DNA of 64,000 nucleotides. Origin: Geminicoccaceae bacterium (GTDB lineage: Bacteria; Pseudomonadota; Alphaproteobacteria; Geminicoccales; Geminicoccaceae). Of the stretch, positions 59,861 through 64,000 are shown piece after piece. Where the stretch lies: contig JACKIM010000002.1 in assembly GCA_020638465.1 (NCBI GenBank), positions 1,488,001 to 1,552,000 on the forward strand. Direction: 5' to 3'. The notes beneath the pieces are model-generated. The model worked only from the letters and a program-made list of their open reading frames with translations, made no database searches and was not told where the DNA came from. Position 1 is the stretch's first letter. The number at the start of each line of letters is the position of its first letter. A program made the translations under genes and the position numbers.

Positions 59861-61225
59861 TCATCCCAGATAGACATTGCTTTCGGGATAGCGGACACGG
59901 GGCGTCATCTTGGTCGCGAGGAAGAAGCCGAGCGTCAGCGGGCCGACGCGGCCGAGGAACATGATGACGACGATCACGGCCCGCCCGAAACCGGACAGTT
60001 CGCCGGTATAACCGCGGGACAGGCCGACGGTTCCGAAAGCGCTGGCGACCTCGAAGCTGATGTCGAGAAAGTTTCCGTCATGCGAGGCGGTCAGCAGGAA
60101 GATTCCGACGAAAACCAGGATGACGCTGATCGATGTCAGGGCCATGACCTTGAGAACCTGCTCGAAGGCGATACTGCGTCCGAACAGGTGAAGCTGCTGC
60201 TGCCTGCGGAAGAATGCTACCGTGGCGATGATCATCACGATGAAGGTCGTCACCTTGATGCCGCCGGCGGTCGAGGTCGGTCCGCCGCCGATCAGCATCA
60301 GCGAGATGAACATCATCGATGTGCTGTCATGCATCGCGCCGATGTCGGTGGTGTTGAAGCCCGCGGTGCGTGTCGTCACGCCCTGGAACCAGCTGACGGT
60401 GAGCCTCGCCGCGATGCTTTCAAACTGTCCAAGCGTGCCCGGATTGTTCCATTCCAGAAAGGCGAACATCCCGACCGACCAGGGGATCAGAACGGCCGTT
60501 CCCAGCAGCATGATCTTGGTGTGCAGACTCCAGGCGCGCCAGTTCTTCTGCCGGAAGACGTCGTGCAGGACGACATAGCCGATGCCGCCCACGATGAAGA
60601 GCGCGGGAATCACGACATTCACCACGGGATCGGTGGCATACCCGACGAGTCCGTCCGGGAATGTCGAGAATCCGGCATTGTTGAAGGCCGAGATCGAATG
60701 AAAGATCGCCTCCCACATGCCTTTCCCGAAACCGTATTGCGGCACGAAGGTGAGCGCCAGCAGCAGGGCGCCGACGAGTTCGCAGACGACGACCGCCTTC
60801 AGGATCGTGACGACCAGCCTGGAGAGCTGGCTGACGGAGTTCTGGTTGAGATCGTCGCGCAGGTAGATCTTGCCGGTGATCCCGACCGGCAGGCCGAGGG
60901 CGCCCAGGATGAGGACAGCAAAGGTCATCAGTCCGAGCCCGCCCATCTGAATCAGAAAGGCCACCGTCATCTGTCCGAACAGGGTAAGATCGCCGCCGGT
61001 ATCGAGGACGACGAGGCCCGTCACGGTGACCGCGGATGTCGAGGTGAAGAGCGCATCGGACCAGGTAACCGGAACGGTATACGAGACCGGCAGTACCAGG
61101 ACCACGGCACCCATGACGATCAGGACAGCATAGAGCGCGGCCAGTATCAGCGGTGGAGGTACCGCCGAGAGAACGGCCTTCGCAGTCCCCGGAACGGAAC
61201 CCAGGGCGAGCGGACTGCGGCTCAA
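59861..61225 (-). CDS. ktrB: Potassium uptake membrane subunit KtrB
   Basis: This 454-residue SKT-superfamily protein has four M1-P-M2 repeats. The first pore loop is STSAVTVTGLVVLDTGGDLT, and later loops include HSISAFNNAGFSTFPDG, VTTRTAGFNTTDIGAM and EVASAFGTVGLSRG. Each carries the selectivity glycine. It conducts potassium, possibly Na+-coupled, across the inner membrane and is gated by the KtrA ring encoded just before it. The ATG overlaps the ktrA stop (ATGA). The short length and N-terminus match KtrB better than TrkH. Confidence 0.93.
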   Translation of the reverse strand: MSRSPLALGSVPGTAKAVLSAVPPPLILAALYAVLIVMGAVVLVLPVSYTVPVTWSDALFTSTSAVTVTGLVVLDTGGDLTLFGQMTVAFLIQMGGLGLMTFAVLILGALGLPVGITGKIYLRDDLNQNSVSQLSRLVVTILKAVVVCELVGALLLALTFVPQYGFGKGMWEAIFHSISAFNNAGFSTFPDGLVGYATDPVVNVVIPALFIVGGIGYVVLHDVFRQKNWRAWSLHTKIMLLGTAVLIPWSVGMFAFLEWNNPGTLGQFESIAARLTVSWFQGVTTRTAGFNTTDIGAMHDSTSMMFISLMLIGGGPTSTAGGIKVTTFIVMIIATVAFFRRQQQLHLFGRSIAFEQVLKVMALTSISVILVFVGIFLLTASHDGNFLDISFEVASAFGTVGLSRGYTGELSGFGRAVIVVIMFLGRVGPLTLGFFLATKMTPRVRYPESNVYLG

Positions 61226-61884
61226 AGCGCGTCACCGAAACGGCGCAACTCCGGTCGCTTGCCGAGAAGGATCAGCTTGTCGTCCTCCTCCAGCACCAGG
61301 CCAGCGTCGTCGCATGAGCGGTATTCGGTGCCGCGCATCAGGCCGAGAAGCCGCACGTCGAATGCAGCTCCGATCTTCAGGGTGGAAAGTTCACGCCCCG
61401 CCATGTTCTCCGGAATGACGATATTCACCACACTGAAACCGTTTCCGAGACTGACATAGTCCTGCACGACCGGGTTGTTCAGCATCTGGGCGATGTGCCG
61501 CCCCATCTCCTGTTCCGGCAGGATCACCCGATCGGCCCCCAGCTTCGACAGGATGCGATGATGCGTCCGGTTCGACGCCTTGACCCAGATCGTGTCGATG
61601 CCCAGCATCTTGACATGCATCGTGGTCAGGATGCTCGCCTGAATGTCCCGTCCTATGGCAATCAGCGCCACGTCGTACTGGTCGATCCCCGCCTCGCGGA
61701 GTGCTGCCTCGTCGGTCGCGTCCAGGATCAGGGCCGATGACAGTACTGATACCATCTGCGCGACGCGCCGTTCGTCGAGATCGATCCCGATCACCCGGTT
61801 TCCGAAGCGTTCCAGTTCGGACGCCACGGTACTGCCGAAGGCGCCCAGGCCGATGATCGCGAACGAACGGGTATCCTTGGCCAT
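61222..61884 (-). CDS. ktrA: Potassium uptake regulatory subunit KtrA
   Basis: The 220-residue cytosolic RCK protein has an N-terminal Rossmann domain (FAIIGLGAFGSTVASELERF with GxGxxG, VIGIDLDERRV) that binds ATP or ADP, and a C-terminal RCK_C domain (about 135-220). It forms an octameric ring that gates KtrB according to nucleotide state. One copy of the domain pair distinguishes it from the double-length TrkA. It is the first gene of the pair and overlaps ktrB by four bases. Confidence 0.93.
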   Translation of the reverse strand: MAKDTRSFAIIGLGAFGSTVASELERFGNRVIGIDLDERRVAQMVSVLSSALILDATDEAALREAGIDQYDVALIAIGRDIQASILTTMHVKMLGIDTIWVKASNRTHHRILSKLGADRVILPEQEMGRHIAQMLNNPVVQDYVSLGNGFSVVNIVIPENMAGRELSTLKIGAAFDVRLLGLMRGTEYRSCDDAGLVLEEDDKLILLGKRPELRRFGDAL

Positions 61885-62188
61885 GTGGCGAAAATCTCCT
61901 CGACCCGACAGGCAGAACTCCGAACCGGCAGTCGCGCGGGGACCATGCGAAGACCTTCCGATCGGGAAGACCTCATTGTCATCTGGGTCGAAGCCGGAGA
62001 TTCGGTCAAGCTATCGATTGACGAATGTCATCTGCTGGAAAAAGGCGGCAAATGTGTCGGATGGGCCACGACGGTCCACGCTTCGGGTCTGCGCTGTTGT
62101 CGATTGCCGACCTTCGCCAACAAGCCGCGACAGGGGAACGGTGCCTGCCGCTCCCCTTTCCCTCTCCAGTTCCGTTCCCCGTTCAGGA
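61885..62188. other. Intergenic region, no gene seen
   Basis: About 300 bp between ktrA and the 5'-nucleotidase gene, both on the minus strand. An inverted repeat GGGGAACGG/CCGCTCCCC (62133-62141 and 62148-62156) could be the 3' hairpin of the nucleotidase gene. A CTTCC-GATC-GGGAAG type palindrome lies near 61950. A plus-strand frame covers the gap but has poor composition. Confidence 0.4.
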
Positions 62189-63700
62189 TCAGTCGAGCCG
62201 CTTGATGCGCCCGTCGACCTGCTGGGTGATCTCGCCGCCCAGCGCTGTGATATAGTTCATCACGGTGGAGGCCATCAGTGTCGCGCCCGAGGCGTCGATG
62301 AGTATCTTGCCACGGGTAAGCGATTCGAAACCGTCGCCGCCGCTGGCCATGTAGTCATTGGTGGCCACCTTGTAGGTTTTCCCCGAATCGACAGCTTCCC
62401 CACCGACGGTCAATTCGACCACCCGCTCGCCAGCCGGCTTCGAGGCATCATAGGTGAATGCCATGCCCGCGATCTGCGGGAAACGTCCGGCACCATCCTC
62501 GACCTGGGAAACGCCATTTTCCACCGCAGCTCTCAGATCGGCACCGCTCAACTCCATGAGTACGGTGACATTGCCGAACGGCAACTCGGTGAGGACATCC
62601 TTGCGGGTGAGAACAGTGCCCGGGTCGTAGGTCCGGTCGCCGCGAATGCCGCCGCCATTGCTGAAGCCCACATCTGCACCGGTGGCGTTGCGCATTGCCT
62701 CGGCCACCAGATCGCCGAAATTGCTTTCCTCGCTGCGGACCGTGCTGCGGCGGGTATCGAGCACCACCCTGGCCTCGCCGACCGGAATGGCAAGTTCCTC
62801 ATCGAGCTTGCTGTTCCACATGTCGATGATCGCCTGAACCTGAGGTTCGGGTTCGACACCGGCCGTCGAAGTATAGCGCCACTGCGGGCGCCATTCGACC
62901 ACCTGCTCGCCACGTTTTTCCACCCTGTCCACCGTGATATCGACGGCCGCCAGGTACTGCGCGTCATAACCGGCCTTGATCAGCAGGCCATTGCCGTCGA
63001 AATAGGTGATCGGGTCATGATCATGGCCACCAAGCGAAATGTCGATGTCCGGGACCTTGCGCAACAACTCCCGGTCGTCGGTCTCGTTGAGGTGGGTCAT
63101 GGCGACGATGAGATCGGCCCCTTCCTCCTTCAGGCCCGAGGCAAGTTCGGCGGCCGTCTCGATCGGGTCCTTGAAGGTGATGTCCGCCCCCGGAGCCGAC
63201 AGCGTCGGCGTCTCGGCGGTCATGACGCCAAGAAAACCGATCCTGTAACCTGCTACCTCCATCATGGTCGTGGCCTTCAGGCCCACTGCCGGCTCGCCGG
63301 AGGCAACGACGACATTGCCCGCCAGCCATGGGAATGTCGACGCGCTGATCCGTTCGGCGGCAATTTCGGGACCGAAATCGAACTCGTGATTCCCCGGAAC
63401 GGCCACATCGGTACCGAGCCCATTCATGAGCTCGATCATCTGCTCGCCCTTGGTCAGACCCGACATCACCGAAGGCGAGATCAGATCGCCACCGAAGGTG
63501 GTGATCGTGTTCGGATTGCGGGCTCTCTCATTTTCGAGAAGTGTTGCCAGTTGCCCCAGTCCACCCTGCCCGCCCGAGGGCGAAATTTCGTAGATATCGT
63601 TGGTATGCAGGAACGTGATGGTCACGGGCTCGGCCATGGCCGATGCCGACAACAGCAGCACACCCAGCGCCGACGAAAACAGAAAATGACGACGTTTCAC
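62189..63700 (-). CDS. Exported 5'-nucleotidase/metallophosphatase
   Basis: The 503-residue periplasmic enzyme begins MKRRHFLFSSALGVLLLSAS, cleaved near AMA-E. The metallophosphatase domain shows FLHTNDIYE, FGGDLISPS, VPGNHEFDFG, MTHLNETDD and GGHDHDPITY, which together bind two metal ions. The C-terminal 5'-nucleotidase substrate domain (about 310-500) has SNFGDLVAEAMRNATGADVG, NGGGIRGDR and ATNDYMASGGDGFESL for stacking the base. It hydrolyses nucleotides, UDP-sugars or cyclic phosphates to recover phosphate and nucleosides. Confidence 0.93.
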   Translation of the reverse strand: MKRRHFLFSSALGVLLLSASAMAEPVTITFLHTNDIYEISPSGGQGGLGQLATLLENERARNPNTITTFGGDLISPSVMSGLTKGEQMIELMNGLGTDVAVPGNHEFDFGPEIAAERISASTFPWLAGNVVVASGEPAVGLKATTMMEVAGYRIGFLGVMTAETPTLSAPGADITFKDPIETAAELASGLKEEGADLIVAMTHLNETDDRELLRKVPDIDISLGGHDHDPITYFDGNGLLIKAGYDAQYLAAVDITVDRVEKRGEQVVEWRPQWRYTSTAGVEPEPQVQAIIDMWNSKLDEELAIPVGEARVVLDTRRSTVRSEESNFGDLVAEAMRNATGADVGFSNGGGIRGDRTYDPGTVLTRKDVLTELPFGNVTVLMELSGADLRAAVENGVSQVEDGAGRFPQIAGMAFTYDASKPAGERVVELTVGGEAVDSGKTYKVATNDYMASGGDGFESLTRGKILIDASGATLMASTVMNYITALGGEITQQVDGRIKRLD

Positions 63701-63879
63701 TGACTAGCTCCCTTGATTCGAGGCGACCTGCCCCTGCCTTTTAGAGGGTATCCTCGATTGTCGATATCCGGAAACAGGTTACCGCAACGGTTTTGTCGTC
63801 GCCGGCCGGCAACGTCGCGCTTCCTTCCGGGCACAGACGGCTCTGGCCAGAACCGGGGCTCTCGGCTATCAGCGACTAC

Positions 63880-64000
63880 ATGCTGGAATCCTATCTGCTC
63901 GCCCTGACCGCGTTCATTGTCACCATCGACCCGCTGGGAATGGTGCCGATCTTTCTGGCACTGACGGGGCAGGCCGACCGCGCCGACCGCAAGCGCATCG
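63880..64000 (+). CDS. MarC-family membrane protein, 3' end outside window
   Basis: The first 40 codons read MLESYLLALTAFIVTIDPLG and MVPIFLALTGQADRADRKRI. This is the signature N-terminus of MarC/YchE/YhgN-type inner-membrane proteins, with helix 1 and the DPLG motif followed by FLALTxxxxxxxR. Members have six helices and about 200 residues. They were once tied to antibiotic resistance, but the function is unproven. The gene diverges from the 5'-nucleotidase gene across a 180-bp gap. Only the start is visible. Confidence 0.82.
   Translation, partial: MLESYLLALTAFIVTIDPLGMVPIFLALTGQADRADRKRI

Noticed and set aside
59840..61459. Long plus-strand frame covering ktrB and part of ktrA
   Set aside because: The translation is low-complexity Asp/Glu/Gln/Arg/His-rich, the mirror of membrane-helix codons; ktrA and ktrB are clear on the other strand.
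61885..62205. 106-codon plus-strand frame upstream of ktrA
   Set aside because: No ribosome-binding site, atypical composition, no family; treated as non-coding.
61643..63703. 686-codon plus-strand frame across the 5'-nucleotidase
   Set aside because: No domain is recognisable and it is antisense to an intact nucleotidase with signal peptide and all metal motifs.
1..64000. CRISPR array or known defence operon
   Set aside because: No regularly spaced direct repeats and no Cas, restriction, retron or toxin-antitoxin pair were recognised.

Overview
The window is GC-rich chromosomal DNA, almost certainly from an alphaproteobacterium. Supporting features are the elongator tRNA-Met type, a DUF1244 protein, Tad pilus pseudopilins, a Liv-type ABC operon, a hydroxyacid-oxoacid transhydrogenase homologue and the pheS-pheT/lepA/rpmI-rplT housekeeping genes. 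A Rhodospirillales- or Geminicoccales-like lineage is plausible, but there is no rRNA or other diagnostic gene, so the genus cannot be named.

Layout. 1-5.2 kb is the edge of an exopolysaccharide cluster: two family 2 glycosyltransferases, a secreted GH9 glycosidase and a polyprenyl-phosphate sugar transferase. A small secreted protein and two tRNA genes (Gln-CTG, Met-CAT) follow. 6.6-14.8 kb is a graveyard of mobile DNA next to a tRNA-Ser(GCT): remnants of IS66, a relaxase, phage virion genes, a serine recombinase, IS630, Tn3 and IS110; two intact IS200-type transposases lying end to end; and an intact tyrosine integrase facing an inverted copy of its own 5' end. 14.8-17.1 kb holds three overlapping Tad pseudopilin genes. 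17.3-22.9 kb carries N-formylglutamate amidohydrolase/YbdK/DUF1244, two L,D-transpeptidases with a Braun-type lipoprotein between them, and a class IV aminotransferase. 22.9-29.5 kb holds the transhydrogenase, a ClC channel, a UvrD/PcrA helicase and PrmA.

29.5-31.2 kb is an AT-richer regulatory region with several GTGTCG half-sites, followed by a two-gene operon. Its second product has a LexA-like S24 fold in which the catalytic serine appears to be alanine. 31.3-37.6 kb is housekeeping: rpmI-rplT with a leader attenuator, pheS-pheT and lepA. 37.9-43.0 kb is a complete branched-chain amino-acid-type ABC operon ending in a coupled GAF protein. 43.1-50.6 kb runs from a COG0523 metallochaperone through two paralogous amidohydrolases into a PotABCD-type ABC transporter, which suggests uptake and hydrolysis of one amide or peptide-like substrate. 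50.6-59.8 kb is mixed: a SIMPL protein, a lipoprotein, a voltage-gated K+ channel with a C-terminal zinc ribbon, GST, amidase, an SH3 protein, a decayed threonine aldolase, an SDR, an RTX protein and a CMD-family protein. 59.9-64.0 kb has the KtrAB potassium system, a 5'-nucleotidase-family phosphatase and the start of a MarC protein.

The most unusual items are the S24-like operon with its half-site cluster and a possible divergent small RNA, the Lpp-like/L,D-transpeptidase pair, the zinc-ribbon K+ channel, the metallochaperone/twin-amidohydrolase/transporter operon, and the inverted integrase duplication. No CRISPR array and no recognisable defence operon was seen.
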